The notes under the pieces: model-generated | Told to the model about the DNA's origin: nothing | The model's input: the letters and a program-made list of their open reading frames with translations, nothing else | The model's database searches: none | Source: Betaproteobacteria bacterium Ga0077527 | Lineage (GTDB): Bacteria > Pseudomonadota > Gammaproteobacteria > Burkholderiales > SG8-41 | Length of the DNA: 64,000 nucleotides | Reading direction: 5' to 3' | NCBI GenBank assembly: GCA_001464815.1 | Contig: LNDW01000017.1 | Location: 62,001 to 126,000 of the forward strand | Position numbers and translations under genes: made by a program | Shown: one piece after another, positions 33,704 to 43,326 of the stretch | Numbering within the stretch: position 1 is the stretch's first letter | Layout of the letters: every line of letters starts with the position of its first letter

Positions 33704-34630
33704 TCAGAGCGCGGCCGTGAACTCCGGCACCGCCTTGAACAGATCCTCGACCAGCCAGTAATCGGCCACCGCGAAGATCGGCGCTTCCGGATCCTTGTTG
33801 ATGGCGATGATCACCTTGCTGTCCTTCATGCCGGCGAGGTGCTGGATCGCACCGGAGATGCCGACGGCGATGTACAGCTCCGGGGCGACGATCTTGCCGG
33901 TCTGGCCGACCTGATAGTCGTTGGGCACGAAGCCGGAATCGACCGCGGCGCGTGATGCACCAACTGCCGCGCCGAGTTTGTCGGCCAGCGCCTCGAGGAT
34001 CTTGAAGTTGTCGCCGCTGCCCATGCCGCGGCCGCCGGAAACAATGATGCGCGCGGCGGTGAGTTCGGGACGGTCGGACTTCGACAGCTCCTGGCTCTTG
34101 AAGGTGGTCAGGCCGGTGTCTGCACCTGCGGCAAGGTTTTCCACCACGGCGGAACCACCCTCGCCAGCGGCATCGAAGCCGGTGGCACGCACCGTGATGA
34201 CCTTGACCTTGTCCACGGACTGCACGGTGGCCATCGCGTTGCCGGCATAGATCGGCCGCACGAAGGTGTCGGGCGAAACCACCGCACTGATATCGGAAAT
34301 CTGCTGTACATCAAGCAGCGCGGCAAGGCGCGGCATGAAGTTCTTGCCGTAGCCGGTGGCCGGGGCAAGAATGTGGCTGTATTGCGCGGCGATGCCCTGC
34401 ACCAGCGCGGCAAGGTTTTCGGCGGCGCCGCCGGCATACTGTGCGGAATCGGCGAGCAGCACCTTCTGTACGCCGGCGATTTTTGCGGCAACCTGCGCCG
34501 CTTCGGCGCAGCCCGTGCCGGCAACCAGCACCGTGATGTCGCCGCCGATTTTTGCGGCCGCGGTGACGGTGTTGGTGGTGCCGGGCTTGAGTTGTTTGCC
34601 GTCGTGTTCGGCAATGACCAGGATAGCCAT
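33704..34630 (-). CDS. etfA: Electron transfer flavoprotein alpha subunit
   Basis: FAD-carrying subunit of ETF, which takes electrons from acyl-CoA dehydrogenases to the quinone pool. The 308-aa protein has an N-terminal Rossmann-like half ([18 protein letters not shown]) and the C-terminal FAD-binding region with [18 protein letters not shown] and [19 protein letters not shown]. Length is normal. Its ATG overlaps the etfB stop by 1 base (TGATG), so the pair is made in a fixed ratio. Confidence 0.95.
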   Translation of the reverse strand: MAILVIAEHDGKQLKPGTTNTVTAAAKIGGDITVLVAGTGCAEAAQVAAKIAGVQKVLLADSAQYAGGAAENLAALVQGIAAQYSHILAPATGYGKNFMPRLAALLDVQQISDISAVVSPDTFVRPIYAGNAMATVQSVDKVKVITVRATGFDAAGEGGSAVVENLAAGADTGLTTFKSQELSKSDRPELTAARIIVSGGRGMGSGDNFKILEALADKLGAAVGASRAAVDSGFVPNDYQVGQTGKIVAPELYIAVGISGAIQHLAGMKDSKVIIAINKDPEAPIFAVADYWLVEDLFKAVPEFTAAL

Positions 34631-35379
34631 CAGATGACCCTCGCTTCATTCTTGAGTTTGCCGACAAGCTCGGCCACGTCCGCCACCTTGACACCGGCGC
34701 TGCGCTTGGCCGGCTCTTCCACCTTCAGGGTTTTCAGCCGCGGCGCGACATCCACGCCCAGCGCTTCGGGCTTGAGCACTTCGAGCGGTTTTTTCTTCGC
34801 CTTCATGATGTTCGGCAGCGTGACGTAACGCGGCTCGTTGAGGCGCAGGTCGGTGGTCACCACCGCCGGCAGCTTGATCGTCAGCTTCTCGAGGCCGCCG
34901 TCGATTTCGCGGGTGACATCGGCGCTCGCGCCGTTGATCGCGATTTCCGAGGTGAAGGCCGACTGCGGCCAGCCGAGCAGCGCGGCGGTCATCTGGCCGC
35001 ACTGGTTGGAATCATCGTCAATCGCCTGCTTGCCCATGATCACCAGGCCCGGCTGCTCCTTGTCGACGATGGCCTTGACCACCTTGGCCACGGCCAGCGG
35101 CTGCACTTCGCCGGCAACTTCGACGAGGATGCCGCGGTCGGCACCCATCGCCATCGCGGTGCGCAGGGTTTCCTGTGACTGCGTGGTGCCGATGGACAGC
35201 ACCACGATCTCGGTGACGGTGCCCGCTTCCTTCATGCGCACGGCCTGCTCGACCGCGATTTCGCAGAACGGGTTCATGGCCATCTTGACATTGGCGGTTT
35301 CGACGCCGCTGCCGTCGGATTTGACGCGCACCTTCACGTACGGGTCGATGACGCGCTTGACTGTTACCAGGACCTTCAT
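34630..35379 (-). CDS. etfB: Electron transfer flavoprotein beta subunit
   Basis: AMP-binding partner of EtfA. I start at ATG 35379 ([20 protein letters not shown]) with GGAG upstream; the track extension is not part of the family. The 249-aa protein shows the beta-subunit signature around [19 protein letters not shown] and the conserved [17 protein letters not shown]. First gene of the etfBA unit. Together with the two acyl-CoA dehydrogenases in this window it forms a route for acyl-CoA oxidation. Confidence 0.95.
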   Translation of the reverse strand: MKVLVTVKRVIDPYVKVRVKSDGSGVETANVKMAMNPFCEIAVEQAVRMKEAGTVTEIVVLSIGTTQSQETLRTAMAMGADRGILVEVAGEVQPLAVAKVVKAIVDKEQPGLVIMGKQAIDDDSNQCGQMTAALLGWPQSAFTSEIAINGASADVTREIDGGLEKLTIKLPAVVTTDLRLNEPRYVTLPNIMKAKKKPLEVLKPEALGVDVAPRLKTLKVEEPAKRSAGVKVADVAELVGKLKNEARVI

Positions 35380-35580
35380 GGGGACTCCGCGTTGGGGGTT
35401 CGTGCGACGGACCTGGACCGGCCCGCGCAAGCCGATGATTTTACCGCATCGACCGCGCCCGACCAACCGCGGACTGCCACATGCTGGTCAGTCCGGAGCA
35501 GCTTCGTCCCTGTAATGGCCGGCAGTTGAACCGGAAAAATCCGCATTGCGACCGCATTGTGGTAGCCCGCGGCAGCCGCC

Positions 35581-36969
35581 TCAGGACCAGCGGTACAGCG
35601 GCGCCGGATCCGCGCCCGGCGCCAGCGCCATCACCGCATCGAGAAGCGCGCGGCTGCGCGCCTCGCCGATCAGCGGCGCACTGTTGGCGGCGAATTTGTC
35701 GGCAAGGTCGGCGTCGCTCATCGGATTGCCGCCCTCGCCCTTGGGGTCGAGCACGCGCTCCTCAAGCACGCGGCCGTCCTTCAGCCGCACCTGCGCCACG
35801 CCGGAGCGCTGGCGCGGATAGATGCGCTCGCATTCTTCGTCAACATAGACCTCGGTCACCTCGACCAGCCGCCTCACATCCTCGCGCTCGAGGTTGGCGC
35901 GCTCGAAGCTGGGCACCGTGACGTTGCCGAAGGCCATGGTCAGCGCGGTGGTCACCGGCGCGCTCATCTGCGCTTCGAGCAGGGTCTGTGCCGTCTTCTG
36001 GTCATGCCCGGCGGCGCCGGCTTCATACATGCCGATCTTCACCGCCGCCACCTCCTCCGGCTTGAACGGTGTGCGACGGCCGATGATGCGCACCGCATCC
36101 AGCGCGGCATGGAAATGGCGGCAGGCCGGATAAGGTTTGAAATAGACATCGCAGATTTCGTAACGCTCGCCCAGCGCGCCGGTGAGCCGCGGCCAGTCGG
36201 CCTCGCCGCCGGCGACCGCCTGCACAAAACCGTAGCGGCCTTCGATCACCTGCGCCGGGCCGGTGAGGCCGCGCGCGGCCAGTTCGGCGCAGACGATGCC
36301 GTCGCGCGCCGCCTTGCCGGGATGGATGCGCTTCACGTCAGCGCCGTCCTGCAGATAGGCGCGCAGCCCGCCGGAAAAACTGCCGGCCAGACCCAGTGCA
36401 TTTAGCGTCGTCGCAGCATCAAGTTTCATCAAGCGCGCGACACCGGCCGCGGCGCCGAACACGCCGGCGGTGGGCGTGTTGTGGAAACCACGGCGCGAGG
36501 AATGCGGATGCACGGTGGAGGCGATGCGCAGCGTCACGTCATACGCCGCAACACCGGCCGCGATCAGGTCATTGGCGGTGGAGCCGAGTTTTTCCGCCAT
36601 CGCCAGCAGTGCCGGAAAAATCGAGCCCGCGGGATGCACCGAGCCGCGGGTCATGCCGTCATCGAAATCGAGCGCGTGTGTCGCCGCGCCGTTGACGAAG
36701 GCGGCGTTGGGCGCGGCCAGGCGATGCGGCGTCGCCACCACCGCGGCCTCGGTCGAGCGGTCCCAGGACTGCAGGTAGTCGAGCACGATGCGGGTGGAAT
36801 CCATGCGCGAACCGGCAATCGCGCAGGTCAGGTAATCGAGCAGCGCGCGACGGAAGGCATGGATCGCCTGCGGCGGCAGCTTCGCCACATCAACCGCGGC
36901 GACATATTCGGCGAGGCGGCGGCTCGCGGCTTCGGCATGGGGATCGGTGGCCGTTGCGGACGGTTTCAT
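35581..36969 (-). CDS. MmgE/PrpD-family protein
   Basis: A 462-aa soluble protein of the MmgE/PrpD superfamily, which includes 2-methylcitrate dehydratase and other lyases or dehydratases acting on carboxylates. Diagnostic parts are FVNGAATHALDFDDGMTRGSVHPAGSI-type sequence (quoted in part: ATHALDFDD), the HNTPTAGVFGAAAG region near residue 165, and VYFKPYPACRHFHAALDA. Full length. No Shine-Dalgarno is visible; the ATG lies next to an A/T-rich repeat. Next to a Bug receptor and a CoA ligase, it probably handles an organic acid, but a role in propionate metabolism is not supported (no prpB or prpC). Confidence 0.85.
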   Translation of the reverse strand: MKPSATATDPHAEAASRRLAEYVAAVDVAKLPPQAIHAFRRALLDYLTCAIAGSRMDSTRIVLDYLQSWDRSTEAAVVATPHRLAAPNAAFVNGAATHALDFDDGMTRGSVHPAGSIFPALLAMAEKLGSTANDLIAAGVAAYDVTLRIASTVHPHSSRRGFHNTPTAGVFGAAAGVARLMKLDAATTLNALGLAGSFSGGLRAYLQDGADVKRIHPGKAARDGIVCAELAARGLTGPAQVIEGRYGFVQAVAGGEADWPRLTGALGERYEICDVYFKPYPACRHFHAALDAVRIIGRRTPFKPEEVAAVKIGMYEAGAAGHDQKTAQTLLEAQMSAPVTTALTMAFGNVTVPSFERANLEREDVRRLVEVTEVYVDEECERIYPRQRSGVAQVRLKDGRVLEERVLDPKGEGGNPMSDADLADKFAANSAPLIGEARSRALLDAVMALAPGADPAPLYRWS

Positions 36970-37000
36970 ATAAGTATTTGATTTAATTGAATAATTTATT
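36970..37000 (+). repeat. Dispersed A/T-rich IHF-like element, copy 6
   Basis: TAAGTATTTGATT (36971-36983) matches the reverse of WATCAANNNNTTR exactly, followed by TAATTGAATAATTTATT. It fills the gap between the Bug receptor stop and the MmgE/PrpD start. Confidence 0.58.
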
Positions 37001-37944
37001 TACTGCGAAGCGATCATCGCGTCGCGGATCACGCGCTGCCACTTGGCGTGTTCGCTGCGGATATAGCTGCCGAAATGCTCGGGCGTGTTGCCTGCGGGTT
37101 CGGCACCATCCGCGGTCATGTAATCCACCACCTCTTTCAGCGCGAGGATTTTCAGCATCTCGCCATTGAGCCGCGCCACGATCGCGCGCGGCGTGCCGGC
37201 CGGCGCGACGATGCCGTTCCAGCTGTTGGCCTCGTAACCGGGAAAACCCGACTCGGCCACTGTCGGCACATCAGGCAAGGCCCGCGCGCGGCGGTCGCCG
37301 GCCACGGCCAGCGCGCGCAGCTTGCCGCTGCGCACCTGCGGCACGGTGTTGATCGCACCGCCGAACATCGCCTGCACTTCGCCGCTGAGGATGCCGGTGA
37401 GCGCCGGCCCTGTGCCCTTGTACGGCACATGGGTCATCTCGAACTTGGCCATCTGCTTGAGCATTTCCATCGGCAGGAAGGTCGCCGAGGAACTCGCGCC
37501 GTAATTGAGCGGCTTTGCCCGTGCCAGCGCCACCAGGTCGCGCACCGATTTCGCCGGCAGCGAGGGATGCACCACCAGCACGGTCGAGGACGACGTGGTC
37601 TGGATCACCGGCGCGAAATCGCGCAGCGGGTCATAGGGCACCTTGCGCAGGTTGGGATTGATCGCCAGCGTGCCGAGGTTGGCCACCAGCAGCGTGTAGC
37701 CGTCGGGCGGCGACTTGGCGCCGAGCTCGGTGCCGATGATGCCTTCGGCCCCCGGCCGGTTGTCCACGATGAAGGTCTTGCCCAGCGCATCACCCATGCG
37801 CTGCGCCAGCGCACGCGCCACCGTATCGGTGCCGCCGCCGGGCGCGAATGGCGAAATGAAACGCACCGGCTTCACCGGATAGGCGCCCTGGGCTGCGGTG
37901 GTGCCGGCAACGCAAAACAGACACAGCATCCACAGCGTACGCAT
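37000..37944 (-). CDS. Bug-family tripartite tricarboxylate receptor (copy 1)
   Basis: A 314-aa periplasmic binding protein (Bug/TctC family). Signal peptide MRTLWMLCLFCVAGTTAAQG, then the Bug start motif YPVKPVRFISPFAPGGGTD, and PDGYTLLVANLGTLAINPN, HVPYKGTGPALTGILSGEVQ and AESGFPGYEANSWNGIVAP. These proteins bind carboxylates for the TctAB membrane pump or for sensing. No tctA or tctB is in view, so it is an orphan receptor. It starts 3 bases after the CoA ligase stop, indicating one operon. Confidence 0.9.
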   Translation of the reverse strand: MRTLWMLCLFCVAGTTAAQGAYPVKPVRFISPFAPGGGTDTVARALAQRMGDALGKTFIVDNRPGAEGIIGTELGAKSPPDGYTLLVANLGTLAINPNLRKVPYDPLRDFAPVIQTTSSSTVLVVHPSLPAKSVRDLVALARAKPLNYGASSSATFLPMEMLKQMAKFEMTHVPYKGTGPALTGILSGEVQAMFGGAINTVPQVRSGKLRALAVAGDRRARALPDVPTVAESGFPGYEANSWNGIVAPAGTPRAIVARLNGEMLKILALKEVVDYMTADGAEPAGNTPEHFGSYIRSEHAKWQRVIRDAMIASQ

Positions 37945-37947
37945 GGC

Positions 37948-40038
37948 TCAGCCCTCCGGCTTCAGCGCCACCAGCGCATCCACGGCGACCACGCCGTCGG
38001 CCTGCACCAGCAGCGGATTGATTTCGGCCTCGGCCACCGCCTCCGCCGCGGCGAGTTGCGACAGCGCCTGCACCACGCGTGCCAGCGCCTCAAGGTCGCC
38101 CTTCGGCTGCTTGCGGTAACCGCGCAGCACCGCAAACGCCTTGACCTCATCGATCATTTCGCGCGCGACCTCCAGCGTCACCGGCGCGAGGCGCACCGCA
38201 TGGCCGCCGCCGAGTTCGGCGAGGATGCCACCGACGCCCACCATCACCAGCGGTCCGGCATCGCGGTCGCGACGGAAGCCGACAATGACTTCGGCAATGC
38301 CGCGCGCCATGCGCTGCACCAGCACGCCGTCGAGTTTCGCCTGCGGCATCGCCTTGCGGATGCGCGCGAGCATGCCGTCCACCTCGGTTTTGAGCTGCGC
38401 CGCATCGGCAATGTTGAGCACCACACCGCCGGCCTCGGTCTTGTGCGGAATGTCGGCGGAGAGGATTTTCGCGACCGCCGGAAAACCGGTGCTGACCGCC
38501 TCGCTGCCATCCTTCACCACCTGCGCGGGGGCAAACGGAATGCCCAGCAGGCCCAGGAAACGCGAAGCCTCATGTTCATTGAAAGGCCGGCCGGCCTGCG
38601 CCTTGAGGCCCGCCGCCAGTTTTTCGCGCAGCGCCGCATCCGGCGCGGGATGCACCGACGGCGCGCGCCACTCGCAGTAGGCGCGCACCGCATCGGCACA
38701 GGCCTCGGGCGTGCGGAAGGCCGCAGCACCGCCGCGCTGCAGGATGTGCAGCGCCTCGTTCGCCGCCGGCCCGAGGAAGCTCGCCAGCGGCTTGGCCACA
38801 CGGCCGGCATTGAGAATGCGCTCGCGCACCGAATCCGGTTTCAGGGTCGCGGTCGAGCCCTGCACCGCGACGATGGCATCACAATGGTTCGAGCGCTCCA
38901 GCGCATGGATGATGGTCGGATAGACATCGCCCTCGGCGCGACCCATCGGCAGGTCGGTCAGCGGAGCATCGTTGATATGGATGTTCTTGCCCGCGAGCTC
39001 GTCAATCACCGTCTGCGGCGGCGGCACCACCGTGATGCCGGCAAGGCCGAGCTGGTCCACCACCATCGCGGCAGCGCCGCCGGTGCCCGTGAAAATCGCC
39101 ACGCGCTTGCCCCTGGGCGGCTTGAAGCCCATCACCAGCTGCGGTGTCTCGAACAGGGCTTCATACGTCTTCACGCGGATGATGCCGTGGTCGCGGAAAA
39201 ACGCCTCCGCCACATCATCGGCGCCGGCAATCGCACCGGTGTGCGTGGTGGCGATCTCGCGCCCCACCGCCGAGCGGCCGAGCTTGAACGCGATCACCGG
39301 CTTGCCGAGCTCAAAGGCGCGGCGCGCGGCAGCCCCCAGCCGCGGCGCGTCGCGGAACGCCTCGAGAAACAGCAGGATGCATTTCGTGTCGGGGTCATCG
39401 ACCATGCAATCGACGATCTCGCCGACACCGACATCGCATTCGTTGCCGACCGACACCATTTTCGAGAAGCCGAGGCCGCGTTCCTGCGCCCGCGACACCG
39501 TGCCGCCCATCATCGAGCCGCTCTGCGACACCAGGCTCAGGTGCCCCGGCACCAGCGTCTCGCTCTCCAGCACGGCATTGGCCGAGAGCACGGTGTGGCC
39601 GGTGACGTTGGCGATGCCCAGGCAGTTGGGTCCGATCAGGCGCACGCCGGCGGCACGCGCGGTCTCGACCATGCGCCGCTGCATGCGCATGCCCTCCTCG
39701 CCCGTCTCGGCAAAGCCCGCGGAAAAAATCGTCGCCGCCTTCACGCCTGCAGCGGCGCAGTCCTCGATCACGCCGGGCACGGCCTTGGCCGGCACCATGA
39801 TGAAGGCGTGGTCGATTTTCTGCGGCACCGAACGGATGTCCGGGTACGCCTTGTCGCCGTTGATTTCGTCGCGCCCCGGATTGATCGGGATGATGGTGCC
39901 GTCAAAGCCGTGCTTGCGCAGCACGCGCTGCGGCCGCGAAGCGAGCTTCTTCGTGTCGGCAGACGCGCCCACCAGCGCCACCGTTTTCGGAGAGAACAGG
40001 GCCCGGCCCAGGGCCAGGCGGTCTTCGGCGTTGCTCAT
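37948..40038 (-). CDS. ADP-forming acyl-CoA synthetase (CoA-binding + ATP-grasp)
   Basis: A 696-aa fused enzyme of the acetyl-CoA synthetase (ADP-forming)/acyl-CoA synthetase family. Order: CoA-binding domain (about residues 10-110, TVALVGASADTKKLASRP), succinyl-CoA ligase-like domain (about 150-300, SLVSQSGSMMGGTVSRA; VGNECDVG), and C-terminal ATP-grasp (about 475-690, FPAVAKILSADIPHKTEAGG). The active-site phosphohistidine would be in FKLGRSAVGREIATTHTGAI. Bacterial members often act on aromatic or branched carboxylates or are pseudo-synthetases; substrate unknown. It lies between two Bug receptors. Confidence 0.88.
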   Translation of the reverse strand: MSNAEDRLALGRALFSPKTVALVGASADTKKLASRPQRVLRKHGFDGTIIPINPGRDEINGDKAYPDIRSVPQKIDHAFIMVPAKAVPGVIEDCAAAGVKAATIFSAGFAETGEEGMRMQRRMVETARAAGVRLIGPNCLGIANVTGHTVLSANAVLESETLVPGHLSLVSQSGSMMGGTVSRAQERGLGFSKMVSVGNECDVGVGEIVDCMVDDPDTKCILLFLEAFRDAPRLGAAARRAFELGKPVIAFKLGRSAVGREIATTHTGAIAGADDVAEAFFRDHGIIRVKTYEALFETPQLVMGFKPPRGKRVAIFTGTGGAAAMVVDQLGLAGITVVPPPQTVIDELAGKNIHINDAPLTDLPMGRAEGDVYPTIIHALERSNHCDAIVAVQGSTATLKPDSVRERILNAGRVAKPLASFLGPAANEALHILQRGGAAAFRTPEACADAVRAYCEWRAPSVHPAPDAALREKLAAGLKAQAGRPFNEHEASRFLGLLGIPFAPAQVVKDGSEAVSTGFPAVAKILSADIPHKTEAGGVVLNIADAAQLKTEVDGMLARIRKAMPQAKLDGVLVQRMARGIAEVIVGFRRDRDAGPLVMVGVGGILAELGGGHAVRLAPVTLEVAREMIDEVKAFAVLRGYRKQPKGDLEALARVVQALSQLAAAEAVAEAEINPLLVQADGVVAVDALVALKPEG

Positions 40039-40066
40039 CGTGTTGCAGTCCTCATGCCATGTCCGG

Positions 40067-41059
40067 TCATTCGATCTTGATGTCCGCAGCCTTGATCACC
40101 TTGCTCCACTTCGCCTGCTCGCTGCGGATGAAGGCGGTGAACTCCTCGGGTGTGTTGCCGATGGCCACAGGGCCGTCGTTGATCAGGCGCTCAAGCACCT
40201 TGGGATCCTTGAGGATTTTCACCAGCTCGACATGCAGGCGGTCAATGATCGGCCGCGGCGTGCCGGTGGGCACCAGGATGCCGTTCCAGGAGCTGGCGTC
40301 GTATTGGGGAAAGCCGCTCTCGGCAAAGGTCGGCACCTCGGGCAGCGCAATCGAGCGCTTGGGGCCGGTGACCGCAAGCGCGCGCACGCGTCCGTTGCGC
40401 ACGATCGGCACCGCGGCGAGCATGGTGCCGAACATGGACTGCACCTGGCCGGAGCTCAGGTCCTGCAGCGCCGGGGGCGCGCCCTTGTACGGCACATGCA
40501 CCAGCTTCAGCTGCAGCTGGAAATTGAACAGCTCGCCCGCAAGATGACCCGAGCCGGCGGGGCCCGATGTCGCGTAATTGATCTCGCCCGGGCGCTTGCG
40601 CGCCAGCGCAACATACTCCTTCACGGTTTTCACCGGCAGCGTCGGATGCGTCATCAGCATCAGCGGCTGCAGCGTGGTCTGCGTCACCGTCTGGAAATCC
40701 TTGAGCGGATCAAAGCCGAGGTTCTTGTGCAGGAACGGGCCGGTGGCCAGCGTGGTGATGCCGCCGAGGAACAGTGTGTAACCGTCGGGCGGCGACTTCG
40801 CCGCAACCTGGCCGCCGATGGCGCCGCCGCCACCGGCGCGGTTGTCCACCAGCACGTTCTGGCCCATGGATTCAGTGAGCCGCTGCGCGAGCAGCCGCCC
40901 GAGAATGTCAGTCGGCCCGCCCGGCGGAAACGGCATCACCATGCGGATCGGGCGGCTGGGATAGGCACCGGCCTGCTGGGCCAGCGCAGCAAACGGAACA
41001 GCAGAAACCAGAAACAGTGCGGCAACGCCTGCGGCGCGCCGAGTCCATCGGGCTTGCAT
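40067..41059 (-). CDS. Bug-family tripartite tricarboxylate receptor (copy 2)
   Basis: A 330-aa periplasmic binding protein with signal peptide (MQARWTRRAAGVAALFLVSA, cleavage near LAQQAGA). Typical elements: YPSRPIRMVMPFPPGGPTD, GQVAAKSPPDGYTLFLGGIT, LVHVPYKGAPPALQDLSSGQ, FAESGFPQYDASSWNGILVP. Its N-terminus carries a Pro-rich PFPPGGPTD. It lies between the second acyl-CoA dehydrogenase and the CoA ligase, 28 bases from the latter, so it likely belongs to the same transcript. No membrane partners are present. Confidence 0.9.
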   Translation of the reverse strand: MQARWTRRAAGVAALFLVSAVPFAALAQQAGAYPSRPIRMVMPFPPGGPTDILGRLLAQRLTESMGQNVLVDNRAGGGGAIGGQVAAKSPPDGYTLFLGGITTLATGPFLHKNLGFDPLKDFQTVTQTTLQPLMLMTHPTLPVKTVKEYVALARKRPGEINYATSGPAGSGHLAGELFNFQLQLKLVHVPYKGAPPALQDLSSGQVQSMFGTMLAAVPIVRNGRVRALAVTGPKRSIALPEVPTFAESGFPQYDASSWNGILVPTGTPRPIIDRLHVELVKILKDPKVLERLINDGPVAIGNTPEEFTAFIRSEQAKWSKVIKAADIKIE

Positions 41060-41091
41060 CGTCTTCCTCCTTGCCCTGCGCTCTGCGGCGC

Positions 41092-42249
41092 TCAGGCGGT
41101 TGCGGGTTTTGGCGGCCTTTGCGAAAACCGCCGTTCAAAAATGATCTCGGCCAGCCGGTTCTTCATCATCTCGATCGAGCCGCCGGCGAGCATCCAGCCG
41201 CGGGAGCGGCGCAGGCAGTATTCCACCAGCGTTTCCTGGGTGTAACCCAGCCCGCCCATCACCTGCATGGATTCGTTGGCGACTTCGTAGCCGGTCTGGT
41301 TGCACATCAGCTTGGCCACCGTGGTCTCGTCCGGCGCCGGGAAGCCGCGGTCGGCATTGACCGCCGCGCGGTAGAGCAACAGCTGTGCCGCCTCGAGCTT
41401 CATTTTCATGTCGGCGAACTTCCACTGCAGCCCCTGGAATTCGCACAGCGGGCGGCCGAACTGCTTGCGGTTCATCGCGTAGTCGCGCGCCAGCGTGTAG
41501 CAGTAGCGGCCATAGGCCAGCGAGCGTGCGGCATTGCCGATGCGCTCGGCATTGAAACCGGCGATCTGCTTCTTGAAGCCGCCGGGGCCGAGCAGCACAT
41601 CCTCTGGCGGCACATAGACGTTGTCGAAATACAGCGTGGCCCAGTCATTGCCGGACATGAACTTCGACGGCTTGCCGGTGCTGAAGCCCGGCGCGGTCCG
41701 GCGCAGCATCACCGAACCGATGCCGCCCACACCCGGGCCGTAGCGCACATAGACCAGGTACTGGTCGGCATGCGGATTCGGAAACACCTTGCGGCCGTTG
41801 ATGCGGTAGCCCGCGCCGTCGGGCGTGGCGCTGGTGACGAGGTCGGTGGTCGCCGAGCCGGCCTCGGGTTCGGTCATCGCCACCGCAATCACCTCCTCGC
41901 CCTTCAGGATCGGCGCGAGGTAGCGTTTTTTCTGGTCGGCATTGGCAAAGTGCGCAAGCACGCGGATCGCGCCGAAATTGCCTTCCTGGATCACGTCGGC
42001 GCTGCGCGGGCAGACCGTGGCGATGGTTTCAATCGCGATCACCGCATCCATCAGCGTGCCGCCACCGCCGCCATCAGCCTCGGGAATGGTGATGCCGAGC
42101 AATCCGGCGTCGGCCATTTTCTTTGCCACTTCATGCGGGAACTGCGCGCTGTGCGCGCGTTCCAGCGCGCCTTCGCCCAGTTCGCGCCGGGCAAAAGCCA
42201 GCACGCTGTCGCGGAACATCTGCTGCTGCTCGGTGAAACGGAAATCCAT
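41092..42249 (-). CDS. Acyl-CoA dehydrogenase, standard length
   Basis: A 385-aa acyl-CoA dehydrogenase. Visible landmarks: MDFRFTEQQQMFRDSVLAFA at the N-terminus, AMTEPEAGSATTDLVTSATP at the substrate/FAD site, and MQVMGGLGYTQETLVEYCLRRSRGWMLAGG at the C-terminus. The stretch DGGGGGTLMDAVIAIETIA is characteristic of the family. Probably first in an operon with the Bug receptor and CoA ligase (starting at 42249, reading left). Electron acceptor would be EtfAB at 34-35 kb. Divergent from the IclR regulator, which likely controls it. Confidence 0.9.
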   Translation of the reverse strand: MDFRFTEQQQMFRDSVLAFARRELGEGALERAHSAQFPHEVAKKMADAGLLGITIPEADGGGGGTLMDAVIAIETIATVCPRSADVIQEGNFGAIRVLAHFANADQKKRYLAPILKGEEVIAVAMTEPEAGSATTDLVTSATPDGAGYRINGRKVFPNPHADQYLVYVRYGPGVGGIGSVMLRRTAPGFSTGKPSKFMSGNDWATLYFDNVYVPPEDVLLGPGGFKKQIAGFNAERIGNAARSLAYGRYCYTLARDYAMNRKQFGRPLCEFQGLQWKFADMKMKLEAAQLLLYRAAVNADRGFPAPDETTVAKLMCNQTGYEVANESMQVMGGLGYTQETLVEYCLRRSRGWMLAGGSIEMMKNRLAEIIFERRFSQRPPKPATA

Positions 42250-42334
42250 GGACTCCTCCTGCGCGGGCCGTTGCCTGCATCCAGCAGCAAGCTTGCACGG
42301 CGCCAGACTATCGTCTACGGTAAATGCCTTATTG

Positions 42335-42366
42335 TTCGCTTAACGAATAACTATTCGTTTACCGAA
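42335..42366. promoter_or_regulatory. Paired IclR-type operator between acyl-CoA DH and iclR gene
   Basis: Two TTCG-N5-CGAA palindromes: TTCGCTTAACGAA (42335-42347) and TTCGTTTACCGAA (42354-42366), 19 bases apart centre to centre (about two helix turns). They lie in the divergent promoter region directly before the IclR-family gene. The form resembles operators of PcaU/PobR-type IclR regulators. Confidence 0.6.
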
Positions 42367-42371
42367 ACATC

Positions 42372-43229
42372 ATGGCCAGCGCCCTCCACGAAGTCAACGC
42401 AAAGTCCACAAAGAAGACCGCCAGCGCGACGGCCACGGCCGCAGCACATGCACCGCGGCGCTCCGACGCCTATGTCGAATCTTTCGCCAAGGGCCTCTCG
42501 GTCATCCGCAGCTTCGGGCCGCAGCACCGGCGCATGACACTGAGCGAAGTCGCGGTGCGCAGCGGCCTCACCCGCGCCGCGGCACGGCGCATCCTGCTGA
42601 CACTGCTGGAACTGGGTTATGTCGCACAGCAGGGCCGCGACTTCGAACTCACGCCGCGCGTGCTCGACCTCGGCTATTCCTACCTGTCATCGATGCCGCT
42701 CGCCAACCTGGCGCAGCCGATCATGGTCGAGCTTGGTAATCGTTTCAACCACTCGGTGTCGGTGGCCGCGCTCGACGGCAGCGAGGTCGTCTATCTGCTG
42801 CGTGTGCCCAAGCGCAACCTGCTCAACACCCCCGGCATCTCGCTCGCCGGCCTGCGCCTGCCCGCCTTTGTATCGTCGATGGGCCGCGTACTGCTCGCCG
42901 CACTGCCTGAAGACGAAATGAAACGCGTACTCGATGCCAGCGACCTGCGCGCACTGACGCCGAAGACGATCTGGCAACGCACCGCACTGGAAGAGGAAAT
43001 CCGCAAATGCGAACGCCAGGGCTACTCGCTGATCGTGGATGAAATGGAAGAAGGCCTGTCGGCGGTGGCGGCGCCGATCATCGACGCCGGCGGCCGCACC
43101 ATCGCGGCGATGAATATCGCCGTCAATACCGGCGCAGTGAAACGGCAGGAACTGATCAGCACCATCCTACCCGAGCTCAGGCAGGCAGTGGCGCGACTCA
43201 ACGGCATTCTTTCGCACAACACAGGATGA
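42372..43229 (+). CDS. IclR-family transcriptional regulator
   Basis: A 285-aa regulator. An Ala/Lys-rich N-terminal tail (about residues 1-35) precedes a winged HTH (MTLSEVAVRSGLTRAAARRI, near residues 57-77) and the IclR ligand domain (about 110-280), with GRVLLAALPEDE and IVDEMEEGLSAVAAPIIDAG. The length and the family phrase LPAFVSSMGRVLLAA place it among PcaR/PcaU/PobR-like activators of aromatic acid catabolism, though the ligand is unknown. Divergent from the acyl-CoA dehydrogenase operon and upstream of a Bug-SDR pair. Confidence 0.9.
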   Translation: MASALHEVNAKSTKKTASATATAAAHAPRRSDAYVESFAKGLSVIRSFGPQHRRMTLSEVAVRSGLTRAAARRILLTLLELGYVAQQGRDFELTPRVLDLGYSYLSSMPLANLAQPIMVELGNRFNHSVSVAALDGSEVVYLLRVPKRNLLNTPGISLAGLRLPAFVSSMGRVLLAALPEDEMKRVLDASDLRALTPKTIWQRTALEEEIRKCERQGYSLIVDEMEEGLSAVAAPIIDAGGRTIAAMNIAVNTGAVKRQELISTILPELRQAVARLNGILSHNTG

Positions 43230-43235
43230 GAATCA

Positions 43236-43264
43236 ATAAGTCATTGTTTTATTAAATAATTTTA
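43236..43264 (+). repeat. Dispersed A/T-rich IHF-like element, copy 7
   Basis: ATAAGTCATTGTTTTATTAAATAATTTTA begins 7 bases after the IclR stop. Confidence 0.62.
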
Positions 43265-43326
43265 GGCTGCGCACATCCTGCACTAATCAACGCAGCCGGG
43301 CTAGAGCCCTCATGGAGGAGTAAGCG

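Noticed and set aside
37048-40080. 1010-aa plus-strand ORF over the Bug receptor and CoA ligase, and the 757-aa ORF at 38972-41245
   Set aside because: Both lie antisense to well-recognised genes (Bug receptors and acyl-CoA synthetase). Long antisense ORFs are common in GC-rich DNA. The translated products are rich in Arg, His and Ala and show no family motif.
42250-42371. tRNA or small RNA in the divergent promoter region
   Set aside because: No cloverleaf-capable segment was seen; the palindromes are better explained as operator sites.
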